Source: SLRI01 sp964576715
GTDB taxonomy: Bacteria > Pseudomonadota > Alphaproteobacteria > Geminicoccales > Geminicoccaceae
Reading direction: 5' to 3'
DNA length: 64,000 bases
Assembly: GCA_964576715.1 (NCBI GenBank)
Contig: CAZNWE010000006.1
Location: 1 to 64,000 of the forward strand
Part shown: positions 26,830 through 35,128 of the stretch, in pieces
Numbering within the stretch: position 1 is the first letter of the stretch
How the letters are laid out: each line of letters starts with the position of its first letter
Notes under the pieces: model-generated
Told to the model about the DNA's origin: nothing
What the model saw: only the letters and a program-made list of their open reading frames with translations
Database searches by the model: none
Program-made: the position numbers and the translations under genes

Positions 26830-27393
26830 ATGCGCGGGCCTGGAGCAGGGCGGCGACCGCCCAAGCCACCAACGCCCGAGCGCCTGAAACGCCGGGCACT
26901 CTACTACCTCGAGCGGTTCGCCTCGAGCCGGGCCCATCTCGGCCACGTCCTCGGCCGCCGGGCGCTGCGCGACGCCGCCGCCCTCGACCTGCCCGAAGCA
27001 CCTGTCCGCGCCGCCATCGAGGCACTTCTCGACGATCTCGAAAGGCTCGGCCTCTTGAACGACGCGGCCTATGCCGAGGCCCGGGCCCGCCGGCTCGCCG
27101 AGAAGGGCCAGCCGCCCCGACGCATTGCCCAGGACCTGGCGTCCCGCGGCGTCGACCGGGAACTCGCCAGGGCCGCCACGAACTCGCTCGAGGCGGCCAG
27201 TCCCGACCTCGAGCTCGAAACCGCCATCGCCTTCGCCCGGCGCCGCCGGCTCGGTCCCTTCGCCCAGGAGAATGGCGGCAAGGCGCCGGCGAAAGCGCTC
27301 GCCGCCTTCGCCCGCGCCGGCTTCTCCAGTACCATCGCCCGCCGCGTCCTCGCCGCACGGTCGATCGACGAGCTCGATCGCGACGCCAGCTGA
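26830..27393 (+). CDS. recX: RecX-family regulator of RecA
   Basis: 187 aa. RecX-type three-helix modules are visible: RALYYLERFASSRAHLGHVLGRR, VRAAIEALLDDLERLGLLNDAAYAEARARRL, PRRIAQDLASRGVDRELAR, and a final KALAAFARAGFSSTIARRVL. RecX binds the RecA filament groove and limits its activity. The start at 26830 gives the natural N-terminus and lies 10 bp after the SMP-30 gene. recA is not in the window. Confidence 0.85.
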   Translation: MRGPGAGRRPPKPPTPERLKRRALYYLERFASSRAHLGHVLGRRALRDAAALDLPEAPVRAAIEALLDDLERLGLLNDAAYAEARARRLAEKGQPPRRIAQDLASRGVDRELARAATNSLEAASPDLELETAIAFARRRRLGPFAQENGGKAPAKALAAFARAGFSSTIARRVLAARSIDELDRDAS

Positions 27394-27532
27394 TCTGCAA
27401 CCCGAGCGCGCACCGTCCCGAGGCCGATGGCTGTAGCGCGCCATTGCGGTCGCGCAATTGTCATCCATCGGGCTTGCAGCGCCGAATTTTGGCCTCTACC
27501 GTCCCTGCAGCAAGGGTGAGCGCCGCCAAGCC

Positions 27533-28312
27533 ATGATGGAGCCCGTCGCCGAACCCGCGCTCGTCGCGGAGGACATCAAGAAGCACTTCGGCCCGCTCCA
27601 GGTGCTGAAGGGCATCTCGCTCACCGCCGCACCCGAGGACGTGATCTCGATCATCGGCGCCTCGGGCTCGGGCAAGAGCACGTTTCTGCGTTGCATCAAC
27701 TTCCTCGAAACCCCGGACGGCGGACGGATCGTCGTCGGCGGCGAGGAGATCAGCATCAAGCAGAACCGTCTCGGCCGGCCGGTGGTCGGCGATCAGGCCC
27801 AGCTCTGCCGCATCCGCGCCAAACTCGGGATGGTCTTCCAGAGCTTCAATCTCTGGTCGCACATGACCGTGCTCGAAAACGTCATGGAAGGCCCCTTGAC
27901 CGTGCTGCACGAGGCCAAGGCCGAGGTCAGGGACCGCGCCATGGCGCTGCTCGCCAAGGTCGGCATCGCCGAGAAGCACGACGCCTATCCGGTCGAGCTC
28001 TCGGGCGGCCAGCAGCAGCGCGTCGCCATCGCCAGGGCGCTTTGCATGCAGCCGCGGGTGCTGCTCTTCGACGAGCCGACCTCGGCCCTCGACCCCGAGC
28101 TGGTCGGCGAGGTCTTGAAGGTCATGCGCGATCTCGCCGCCGAGGGCCGCACCATGGTCGTCGTCACCCACGAGATGGGCTTCGCGCGCGAGGTCTCGGA
28201 CCGCGTCATGTTCCTCGCCGACGGGCTCGTCGAGGAGGCCAACACCCCGACCGAGCTGTTCGGCAACCCGCAGTCCGAGCGCTGCCGCCGCTTTCTCGCC
28301 AGTGTCTTGTGA
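27533..28312 (+). CDS. Polar amino-acid ABC transporter ATPase (HisP/GlnQ-like)
   Basis: 259 aa ATPase of the polar amino-acid uptake family. Walker A GASGSGKS is at residues 42-49, Q-loop MVFQSFNLWSHMTVLENV, signature LSGGQQQRVAIARAL and Walker B VLLFDEPTSALDPELVGEVL. EMGFAREVSDRVMFL and the final CRRFLASVL are typical of HisP/OccP. The start at 27533 (a second ATG follows at 27536) gives the family N-terminus. First gene of a four-gene importer operon; the binding-protein gene starts 26 bp later. Confidence 0.92.
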   Translation: MMEPVAEPALVAEDIKKHFGPLQVLKGISLTAAPEDVISIIGASGSGKSTFLRCINFLETPDGGRIVVGGEEISIKQNRLGRPVVGDQAQLCRIRAKLGMVFQSFNLWSHMTVLENVMEGPLTVLHEAKAEVRDRAMALLAKVGIAEKHDAYPVELSGGQQQRVAIARALCMQPRVLLFDEPTSALDPELVGEVLKVMRDLAAEGRTMVVVTHEMGFAREVSDRVMFLADGLVEEANTPTELFGNPQSERCRRFLASVL

Positions 28313-28338
28313 TCCCTCAGCATTGGAGCCACCAACGA

Positions 28339-29178
28339 ATGCGCATTCCCAGCTTTCTTGCCCTCGCCGCCGGGTTCTGCCTCGCCACGAGTGCCCAGGC
28401 CCAGGACTGGAGCACCATCCGGATCGCCACCGAGGGTGCCTATGCACCCTGGAACTTCACCAACACCGCGGGCGAGCTCGACGGCTTCGAGGTCGAGCTG
28501 ATGGCCGAGCTCTGCGCCAGGATGGACGCCGAGTGCGAGCTCGTGGCGCAGGCCTGGGACGGCATCATCCCGGCCCTGCAGGCCGGCCGCTACGATGCCA
28601 TCATGGCCGGCATGTCGATCACCGAGGCGCGGCGCGAGGTGATCAGCTTCTCGCGCTCCTACGCGACGACCCCGGCGATCTTCGTGGCGCCAAAAGACAG
28701 CGAGCTTGCCGCCGCCGGGCTGCCCGAGATCCGCATCGACATGGGCGAGCTCGCGGCCGAGGAGCAGGCGCTGATCGACCAGATCAAGGAGCTGACCTCG
28801 GGCCTGACCATCGGCGTGCAGACGGCGACCATCCACGAGGCGTTCCTCCGCGAGTACCTGGACGACATCACCATCCGCGCCTACGATACCCAGGAGAATC
28901 TCGACCTCGACCTGCAATCCGGCCGGCTCGACGCGGCCCTCGCCGACCAGAGCGGCTGGCAGCCCTTGCTCGAGGGGGAGTCAGGCGACGACTTCATGCG
29001 CGTCGGCCCTGGCTTCTCCGGTGGCGTCTTCGGCGAGGGTGTCGGCGTCGGCATCCGCCAGGAGGACACCGCCCTGGTCGAGAAGTTCGATGCCGCCATC
29101 CAGTCGGCGCTCGAGGACGGCACGGTGAGCGAGCTCGCCGTCAAATGGTTCGGTTTCGACAGCGCGGCCGCGCCCTGA
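28339..29178 (+). CDS. Periplasmic amino-acid binding protein (HisJ/ArgT/OccT-like)
   Basis: 279 aa. A Sec signal peptide (residues 1-21, ending ATSAQA) is followed by the family 3 binding-protein domain: IRIATEGAYAPWNFTNTAGELDGFEVELMAEL, WDGIIPALQAGRYDAIMAGMSIT, TIGVQTATIHEAF and YDTQENLDLDLQSGRLDAALAD. The APWNF and GFEVEL segments line the ligand site in LAO/His/Arg and opine-binding relatives, which suggests a basic amino acid or opine. It is encoded between the ATPase and two permease genes, all on one strand. Confidence 0.92.
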   Translation: MRIPSFLALAAGFCLATSAQAQDWSTIRIATEGAYAPWNFTNTAGELDGFEVELMAELCARMDAECELVAQAWDGIIPALQAGRYDAIMAGMSITEARREVISFSRSYATTPAIFVAPKDSELAAAGLPEIRIDMGELAAEEQALIDQIKELTSGLTIGVQTATIHEAFLREYLDDITIRAYDTQENLDLDLQSGRLDAALADQSGWQPLLEGESGDDFMRVGPGFSGGVFGEGVGVGIRQEDTALVEKFDAAIQSALEDGTVSELAVKWFGFDSAAAP

Positions 29179-29201
29179 GCCGCCGGGGCTAGGCGCCGTC
29201 T

Positions 29202-29912
29202 GTGGATTTCTCGCTGCTCGCCTGGGGCGATACCGGCTGGGGTGACGAGATGGCCAGAGGTGCCATCGTCACCCTGGCCGTCGCCGTCTGCGCCTATGCC
29301 CTCGGCATCGTCATCGGCACCGGGCTCGCGGCGATGAAGCTCTCCGCCGTGCCGCCGTTGCGCTGGCTGGCTGCCGCCTACACCACGGTCATCCGCGGCA
29401 TCCCGGAACTCCTCGTCATCTATCTCGTCTTCTTCGGTGGCGGTGCAGCGCTGCGCGCCATCGCCAGCGGGATGTTCGGCTACGAGGGCTATGTCGACCT
29501 GCCGATCTTCCTGACGGGCATGATCTGCATCGGGGTCTGTGCTGGTGCCTATTCGGCCGAGGTGATCAGGGGTGCGGTGCAGAGCGTGCCCAAGGGCCAG
29601 CTCGAGGCGGCGGTCGCCGTCGGCATGAGCAAGGGGCAGCGCTTCTGGCGCGTGCTGGTCCCCCAGGTCGCCCGCTTCGCCTTGCCGGGGCTCGGCAATG
29701 TCTGGCAGTTCACGCTCAAGGACACCTCGCTCATCTCGGTCATCGGCCTGGTCGAGATCATGCGCCAGGCGGCGATCGCCGCGGGCTCGACCAAAGAGCC
29801 CTTCACCTTCTATCTGCTGGCGGCGGTCCTCTATCTCGGCCTTACCTCGCTCTCCAATCGCGGCTTCGATGCGGCCGAGACCTGGGCCAATCGCGGTGTC
29901 AGGCGGGTCTGA
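29202..29912 (+). CDS. Amino-acid ABC transporter permease (HisQ/OccQ-like)
   Basis: 236 aa from a GTG start. Five to six helices and the polar-amino-acid permease loop (GAVQSVPKGQLEAAVAVGMSKGQRFWRVLVPQVARFALPG) are present, together with the N-terminal segment GAIVTLAVAVCAYALGIVIG. It ends DAAETWANRGVRRV and overlaps the next permease gene by 1 nt (TGATG), so the pair is translationally coupled and probably forms the heterodimeric channel. Confidence 0.9.
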   Translation: MDFSLLAWGDTGWGDEMARGAIVTLAVAVCAYALGIVIGTGLAAMKLSAVPPLRWLAAAYTTVIRGIPELLVIYLVFFGGGAALRAIASGMFGYEGYVDLPIFLTGMICIGVCAGAYSAEVIRGAVQSVPKGQLEAAVAVGMSKGQRFWRVLVPQVARFALPGLGNVWQFTLKDTSLISVIGLVEIMRQAAIAAGSTKEPFTFYLLAAVLYLGLTSLSNRGFDAAETWANRGVRRV

Positions 29913-30646
29913 TGGACCTCGCGTTCCTGGGTCGGATCATCCCGGAAATCGCCGCCGGCCTGCCGCTGACCATCCTCCTCGTCGTCCAGTCGCTGATCCT
30001 CGGCTTCGCCCTCGCCGTCGCCGTGGCACTGCTGCGGCTCAGCCCCAACCGGCTGCTTTCCGGCACGGCCTACGGCTTCGTCTACGTCTTCCGCAGCACG
30101 CCGCTCCTGGTCCAGATCTTCCTCATCTATTACGGCTCCGGGCAGTTCCGCCCGTTCCTCCAGGACATCGGCCTCTGGGTCTTCTTCCGCGATGCCTGGT
30201 TCTGCGCCGTTCTGGCGCTGACCTTGAACACCGGCGCCTATACCAGCGAGATCATCCGCGGTGGCATCCAGTCGGTGCCGCACGGCCAGCTCGAGGCCGG
30301 CCGCGCGGTCGGCATGTCCGGGCTCCAGCTGTTTCGTCGCATCACCTTCCCGATCGCCATCCGCCAGGCGCTGCCGGCCTACGGCAACGAGATCATCTTG
30401 ATGGTCAAGGCGAGCTCTCTGGCCTCGACCATCACCATCCTCGAGATCACCGGCATCGCCAAGACGATCATCGCCTCGAGCTTCCGCCCGGTCGAGGTCT
30501 TCATCGTCGCCGGCGCCTTCTACCTCCTGATGAACTTCGTCGTCACCGAGGGGATCCGCATGGCCGAGGCCTATCTCTCGCCGCGCAGCCCTCGAGCCCG
30601 CGCCCGGGCCGAGGAGCGCCGGCAAAAAGCGGTCCTGGCGCGCTGA
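29912..30646 (+). CDS. Amino-acid ABC transporter permease (HisM/OccM-like)
   Basis: 244 aa second permease of the importer. The family loop GGIQSVPHGQLEAGRAVGMSG is followed by IRQALPAYGNEIILMVKASSLASTITILEITG, characteristic of HisM/OccM. The C-terminus is basic and rich in Arg/Ala. It starts on the last base of the preceding gene's stop and ends the operon; the next gene is convergent 100 bp away. Confidence 0.91.
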   Translation: MDLAFLGRIIPEIAAGLPLTILLVVQSLILGFALAVAVALLRLSPNRLLSGTAYGFVYVFRSTPLLVQIFLIYYGSGQFRPFLQDIGLWVFFRDAWFCAVLALTLNTGAYTSEIIRGGIQSVPHGQLEAGRAVGMSGLQLFRRITFPIAIRQALPAYGNEIILMVKASSLASTITILEITGIAKTIIASSFRPVEVFIVAGAFYLLMNFVVTEGIRMAEAYLSPRSPRARARAEERRQKAVLAR

Positions 30647-30745
30647 GCCGGCAAGCCCGCGCCGCCAAGCGACGCGCGGTGCCGGCCCGCGAGCCATCAC
30701 CCGAGGTCGGCCGCAACACCGGCTCGGCGCCGGATGCCGGGGCGC

Positions 30746-31390
30746 TCAGACGGCCGGCTCGGGAAGCGTCCCCATCGCTGTGCTCTTGTCCGTTGCCGCC
30801 GCGGCTCCGGGTGCCGCGCGCGTCAGCCAGTACATCAGCCAAAGGCCGAGGCCGAGCACCAGGATCTCGGCGATGACCGAGAGGGCCAGGGCCAGCAGGC
30901 TGAGCACGTCGAGGGCCGAGATCCAGGTCGAATCCTGCATCGTGGTCTGGATCACCGGCACGCCGCCTTGCGGAAACTCGAGGAACGTCAAGAGCATGTG
31001 GGTGATCTCGCCGAGCATGATGACGGCCGAGAAGAGCACGCTGATGCCGCTGGCAGCCAGACCGAAGCGGACGAGCCCCTTGAGCCGCGGCCGCGTCCAG
31101 CGGCTGGTCCCGGCCCGCAGCCGGCGGCCGACGCGGGTGTAGTAGAAAAAGAGCGCGGTCGTGAACAGGAGGATCACCAGGACGCATACTGCCAAGAGTG
31201 AGACCAGCGGAATGCGGCCGCCCGGCATGGTGACATTCGGACTCAAGAGATAGAACCAGGTGCCGAGCGCTACCGGCACGGCGCCCAAGACGATCTGCAG
31301 CCAAAAGCCGAGCCAGCCGACCCGGCTGAAGCGTTGCCCCAGGCGGCGCTCCGGCGCATTCGCGGGCGGTGTCGCGGCGACGTCATCCAT
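30746..31390 (-). CDS. DUF3611-like integral membrane protein
   Basis: 214 aa with four or five hydrophobic segments (FWLQIVLGAVPVALGTWFYLL, LVSLLAVCVLVILLFTTALF, LAASGISVLFSAVIML, VLSLLALALSVIAEILVLGL). The RVGWLGFWLQIVLG start and the YYTRVGRRLRAG loop fit the DUF3611 family, known mainly from cyanobacteria and proteobacteria. Function unknown. The start at 31390 (MDDVAATPP) is chosen because the longer frame to 31531 has no membrane or family character there. It stands alone, convergent to the ABC operon. Confidence 0.7.
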   Translation of the reverse strand: MDDVAATPPANAPERRLGQRFSRVGWLGFWLQIVLGAVPVALGTWFYLLSPNVTMPGGRIPLVSLLAVCVLVILLFTTALFFYYTRVGRRLRAGTSRWTRPRLKGLVRFGLAASGISVLFSAVIMLGEITHMLLTFLEFPQGGVPVIQTTMQDSTWISALDVLSLLALALSVIAEILVLGLGLWLMYWLTRAAPGAAAATDKSTAMGTLPEPAV

Positions 31391-31549
31391 GTCCAGGCAT
31401 CTCCCCCAGCTTAATGCCCAAATCTGACCGTTGCCTGCCGCTCGACGATCAGTGCTCGAAACTGTTCGAGCCAAGGTCGTCCTTCTACGGTCGGACACAG
31501 TATCCCCGGCGGCGTGATGCGGCAACGGCAAAGCCGCGCGGTGGCCGGT

Positions 31550-32056
31550 TCAGGCGTCGAGCGTGCGGTCCAGATCGAGCTCGAGCGGGGCGTAGCCCTG
31601 CGCGGTCATGAAACGGACCAGGTCCGAGGCTTTGAGCGTGGTGGTCGCGGTGTTGGTCAAGGGGTGGCAATTGACCAGCTCGTGGGCCAGGAGCTTGGTA
31701 TCGAGCACCGGCCTGACGCGGCGCTCGGTGTCGTTGATCAGCGCCAGTGCCGTGACCGAGCCGGGCTCGACGCCCAGCGCCTCCAGCAGCCGCTCCGGCT
31801 TGCCGAAGGAGAAGCGCGGGGCCCCGAGCAGGCGGGCCAAGGCATTGACCTTGACCGGCTGCGCGTCGAGGCAGGTGACGAGCCAGAGGCCGCCTGCCTT
31901 GTCCTCCAGGAAAAGGTTCTTGGTGTGGCCGCCGGGCAGATGATGCGTGTGCCGTTGCGCCTCCTCGACGGTGAAGACCGGCGGATGCTCGATGGTCTCG
32001 TGCGCGATGCCGAGGCTGTCGAGATAGGCGAAGAGATCGGCGCGGCACTTGGGCAT
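31550..32056 (-). CDS. Prolyl-tRNA editing protein (ProX/PrdX, YbaK-like)
   Basis: 168 aa free-standing homologue of the ProRS editing domain, clearing Ala-tRNA(Pro) or related mischarged species. Recognised by the N-terminal YLDSLGIAHETIEHPPVFTVEEAQ, the TKNLFLEDKAGGLWLVTCL block with the conserved Lys, the GAPRFSFGKPERL segment and LALINDTERRVRPVLDTKLL. The ATG at 32056 begins the family sequence; the frame opens further upstream to 32092. Divergent from the reductase operon with about 120 bp between starts. Confidence 0.88.
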   Translation of the reverse strand: MPKCRADLFAYLDSLGIAHETIEHPPVFTVEEAQRHTHHLPGGHTKNLFLEDKAGGLWLVTCLDAQPVKVNALARLLGAPRFSFGKPERLLEALGVEPGSVTALALINDTERRVRPVLDTKLLAHELVNCHPLTNTATTTLKASDLVRFMTAQGYAPLELDLDRTLDA

Positions 32057-32178
32057 GGCCGGGCTCGTAGCAATGCGCCCGCAGCGTGGCAAGCGGGCCT
32101 GTCACGCCATCGTGGTTTGCCGCGACCGGCTCGAGCCCCTAGGTCGGGAACTCCGACGAAGGGCGATTTTTGGATTGC

Positions 32179-33591
32179 ATGAGCGACTTGATCGAAGCGG
32201 ATATCTGTGTGATCGGTGCCGGCTCCGGCGGGCTTTCGGTCGCCGCTGGAGCGGCCCAGCTGGGCGCGCCCACGGTGCTGATCGAGGCCGACCGGATGGG
32301 CGGCGACTGTCTGAATGTCGGCTGCGTGCCGTCGAAGAGCCTGATCGCGGCGGCGAGGCACGCCCACGCGATGCGCCAGGGCGGCCCGTTCGGCGTGACC
32401 CCGGTCGAGCCCGAAATCGACATGAAAGCGGTCAAGCGGCACATCGACGAGGTGATCGCCGGGATCGCCCCGCACGACAGTGTGGAGCGCTTCGAGGGGC
32501 TGGGCGTGCGGGTGATCAAGGCCCGGGCCCGGTTCACGGGCCCAGCCGAGGTCGAGGCCGGCGGGCAGCGGATCAGGGCCAGGCGCTTTGTCGTCGCCAC
32601 CGGCAGCCGGCCGGCGGTGCCGCCGGTGGAGGGGCTGGACGGGGTCCCCTTCTTCACCAACGAGACCATCTTCACCAACGACGTCATCCCCGAGCGTCTC
32701 ATCGTCCTCGGCGGCGGGCCGATCGGCTGCGAGCTCGCCCAGGCCTATCGGCGGCTGGGTGCTCGGGTCACGATCCTCGATATCGGCCCGCTCCTGCCCA
32801 AGGACGACCCGGAGCTCGTGGCCGTGGCGCGCCGCAGCCTCGAGGACGACGGCGTCGAGATCCTGGATCGGATCGAGGTGGTGCGGGCCGAGCCGGGCCC
32901 CGCCCTGGTGATCCGCTCGGACGGCAAGGAGCGCCGCATCGCGGGCTCGCATCTTCTTGTGGCAACCGGGCGCCAGGCAAATGTCGACGATCTCGGGTTG
33001 GAGGCCGCCGGGATCGCCCACGACAAGCGCGGGATCACCGTCACCGACGGCCTGAAGACGAGCAATCCCAAAGTCTACGCCATCGGCGACGTTGCCGGTG
33101 GGCTGCAGTTCACCCACCTCGCGGGTTATCATGCCGGCCTGGTGATACGCAGCGCGCTCTTCCGTCTGCCGGTGAGGGCGAAACCGGAGACGGTTCCCTG
33201 GGTGACCTACACCGATCCCGAACTCGCGAGCGTCGGGCTGAGCGAGGCCGCGGCCAAGGCGCAGGGACTCGCACCCGAGGTGGTCCGCTGGCCCTTTGCC
33301 GAGAACGACCGGGCGCGGACCGAGCGGGCGACCGAGGGGCTGGTCAAGCTGGTGATCGGCAAGGGGCGAGTGCTGGGTGCCGGGATCGTGGGGGCACATG
33401 CCGGCGAGCTGATCCTGCCCTGGGTGATGGCGGTGCAAGAGCGCGCCAAGGTTTCGACCATGGCGGGGCTGATCGCGCCCTACCCGACGCTCGGTGAAGC
33501 CGGCAAGCGCGCGGCCGGCGCCTATTTCACGCCCCGCCTGTTCAGCGCGAGAACACAGAAGCTGGTCAGTTTCCTGCGGTGGTTCGGATGA
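32179..33591 (+). CDS. FAD-dependent pyridine nucleotide-disulfide oxidoreductase (mercuric-reductase-like)
   Basis: 470 aa. The FAD motif GAGSGG is near residue 13 and the redox-active CLNVGC motif (C44 and C49) is intact. The second nucleotide motif is GGGPIGCELAQAYRRLG, and the FAD ATG-like motif is NPKVYAIGDVAGG. In lipoamide dehydrogenase the C-terminal catalytic HxxPT/SxxE contains His; here it reads APYPTLGE with Tyr in the His position, as in several MerA-like reductases. So it is probably not E3 of a 2-oxoacid complex. It starts an operon with two VTT-domain membrane proteins, a gene pairing seen in many bacteria. The physiological disulfide, quinone or metal substrate is unknown. 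Confidence 0.88.
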   Translation: MSDLIEADICVIGAGSGGLSVAAGAAQLGAPTVLIEADRMGGDCLNVGCVPSKSLIAAARHAHAMRQGGPFGVTPVEPEIDMKAVKRHIDEVIAGIAPHDSVERFEGLGVRVIKARARFTGPAEVEAGGQRIRARRFVVATGSRPAVPPVEGLDGVPFFTNETIFTNDVIPERLIVLGGGPIGCELAQAYRRLGARVTILDIGPLLPKDDPELVAVARRSLEDDGVEILDRIEVVRAEPGPALVIRSDGKERRIAGSHLLVATGRQANVDDLGLEAAGIAHDKRGITVTDGLKTSNPKVYAIGDVAGGLQFTHLAGYHAGLVIRSALFRLPVRAKPETVPWVTYTDPELASVGLSEAAAKAQGLAPEVVRWPFAENDRARTERATEGLVKLVIGKGRVLGAGIVGAHAGELILPWVMAVQERAKVSTMAGLIAPYPTLGEAGKRAAGAYFTPRLFSARTQKLVSFLRWFG

Positions 33592-34343
33592 CGACATCGA
33601 CCGATCGAGAGACCGGAGCCGCACCGCTGCCGAAGCCGAAGCCGCTCTGGCGACGCTTGCTGCCGCTCGGCATCCTCCTCTTGATCATCGGCCTCGCCTT
33701 CGCCTTGGATCTGCAGCGCTTTCTCGCCTTCGAAACGCTGCGCGAGCACGATCAGGCGCTGCGCGCGTTCGTCGCGGCACGGCCACTGCTCACCGCCCTC
33801 GGCTTCGTCCTCGCCTATGCCGCGGCGGTCGCCGTCTCGCTGCCCGGGGCGGCCTTTCTCACCATCGCCGGCGGCTTTCTCTTCGGCATCTGGCTCGGCA
33901 CGCTGCTCGCCGTGACCGGTGCGACGACCGGTTCGATCGCCATCTTCCTGATCGCCAAGACCTCGCTCGGCGACGGGCTCAAGGAACGCGCCGGGCCCTG
34001 GCTCCTGCGCATGCAGGACGGCTTCAACGAGAACGCCTTGAGCTATCTCCTGGTCTTGCGGCTGATCCCGATTTTTCCGTTCTGGATGGTCAATATCGTC
34101 CCGGCCCTTCTCGGCGTGAAGCTGCGCGACTATGCCCTGGCCACGTTCTTCGGCATCATGCCGGGCGGCTTCGTCTATGCGAGCGTCGGCAATGGCTTGG
34201 GGGCGGTCATCGAAGCCGGCGACGAGCCCGACCTCGGAATCATCCTCGAGCCCGCCATCTTGACCCCGATCGTCGGCCTCGCCTTGCTGGCGCTGTTGCC
34301 GGTCGGCTACCGTAAACTCAAGGGGCGCCGTCGCGACCGTTGA
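33588..34343 (+). CDS. TVP38/TMEM64 (VTT-domain) family membrane protein, copy 1
   Basis: 251 aa from ATG at 33588. N-terminal helix LLPLGILLLIIGLAFALDLQRFL precedes the VTT (DedA-like) core: VSLPGAAFLTIAGGFLFG, GATTGSIAIFLIAK, the loop with FNENALSYLLVLRLIPIFPFWMVNIVPALLGVKLRDY, and IMPGGFVYASVGNGLG. The final helix LTPIVGLALLALLPVGY is followed by a basic tail. It overlaps the reductase stop by 4 nt (ATGA). DedA/VTT proteins are linked to lipid flipping or small-solute transport; the role here is unknown. Confidence 0.88.
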   Translation: MTTSTDRETGAAPLPKPKPLWRRLLPLGILLLIIGLAFALDLQRFLAFETLREHDQALRAFVAARPLLTALGFVLAYAAAVAVSLPGAAFLTIAGGFLFGIWLGTLLAVTGATTGSIAIFLIAKTSLGDGLKERAGPWLLRMQDGFNENALSYLLVLRLIPIFPFWMVNIVPALLGVKLRDYALATFFGIMPGGFVYASVGNGLGAVIEAGDEPDLGIILEPAILTPIVGLALLALLPVGYRKLKGRRRDR

Positions 34344-34382
34344 ACGGCTGCTCGTGTCAGTGCGACTGGGCGGGCGGTTTCG

Positions 34383-35126
34383 ATGACGGAGGATACGGGC
34401 GACGCGGCAAATCGGCGAGGCAAACGACGCTGGCGCCACTATCTGCCACTCGCCGCCCTGGTGGCTGCCAGTGCTTTGGCCTTTGCCTTCGACCTGCATC
34501 AGCTGCTCGGCTTCGAGACGCTGCAGCAGCACGATCAGGCGCTGCGCGAGGCGGTCGCCGACCGGCCGGTGCTGATGGCCGTGGGCTATGCCGTCGCCTA
34601 TGCGCTGGTCGTTGCGACAGCCCTGCCGGCAGCCGTGCTGATGACGGTCGCCGGCGGCTATCTTTTCGGCACCTGGCTCGGCGGCAGCCTCGCCGTCACG
34701 GGGGCGACGATGGGGGCTGTCGGCGTTTTTCTCGTCGCCGGCACGTCCTTCGGGCGGCGGCTGGGCGCCGGCGCCGGCACGCGGCTCGGGCGGCTGCGCG
34801 CGGGCTTTCAAAAGAACGCCTTCCGCTATCTCTTCATCCTGCGGCTGCTGCCGGTGCTGCCCTTCCTGGTGGCCAGCATCGTGCCGGCGCTGCTCGGCGT
34901 CAGCCCTCGAGTTTTCATCCTGGCCACGGTTCTCGGGATGCTTCCCGGCAGCTTCGTTTATGCGAGCGTCGGCAATGGCCTGGGTGCCATCATCGCCGGC
35001 GGCGAGGAGCCCGATCTCGACCTCCTGCTCGAGCCCGAGATCCTCGGGCCGCTGCTGGCCCTGGCGGCACTCGCCCTGCTCCCAGTGATCTACAAGAAGG
35101 TGAAGGGCCGGCGCGATGTGCCTTGA
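34383..35126 (+). CDS. TVP38/TMEM64 (VTT-domain) family membrane protein, copy 2
   Basis: 247 aa, a paralogue of copy 1 (shared LGFETLQQHDQALREAV versus AFETLREHDQALRAFV, then FVYASVGNGLGAII). It keeps the VTT core (TALPAAVLMTVAGGYLFG, FQKNAFRYLFILRLLPVLPFLVASIVPALLGV). It starts 39 bp after copy 1, so tandem duplication within the operon is likely. The two may heterodimerise or have split substrates. Its stop is 2 bp from the convergent accA stop. Confidence 0.88.
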   Translation: MTEDTGDAANRRGKRRWRHYLPLAALVAASALAFAFDLHQLLGFETLQQHDQALREAVADRPVLMAVGYAVAYALVVATALPAAVLMTVAGGYLFGTWLGGSLAVTGATMGAVGVFLVAGTSFGRRLGAGAGTRLGRLRAGFQKNAFRYLFILRLLPVLPFLVASIVPALLGVSPRVFILATVLGMLPGSFVYASVGNGLGAIIAGGEEPDLDLLLEPEILGPLLALAALALLPVIYKKVKGRRDVP

Positions 35127-35128
35127 GC

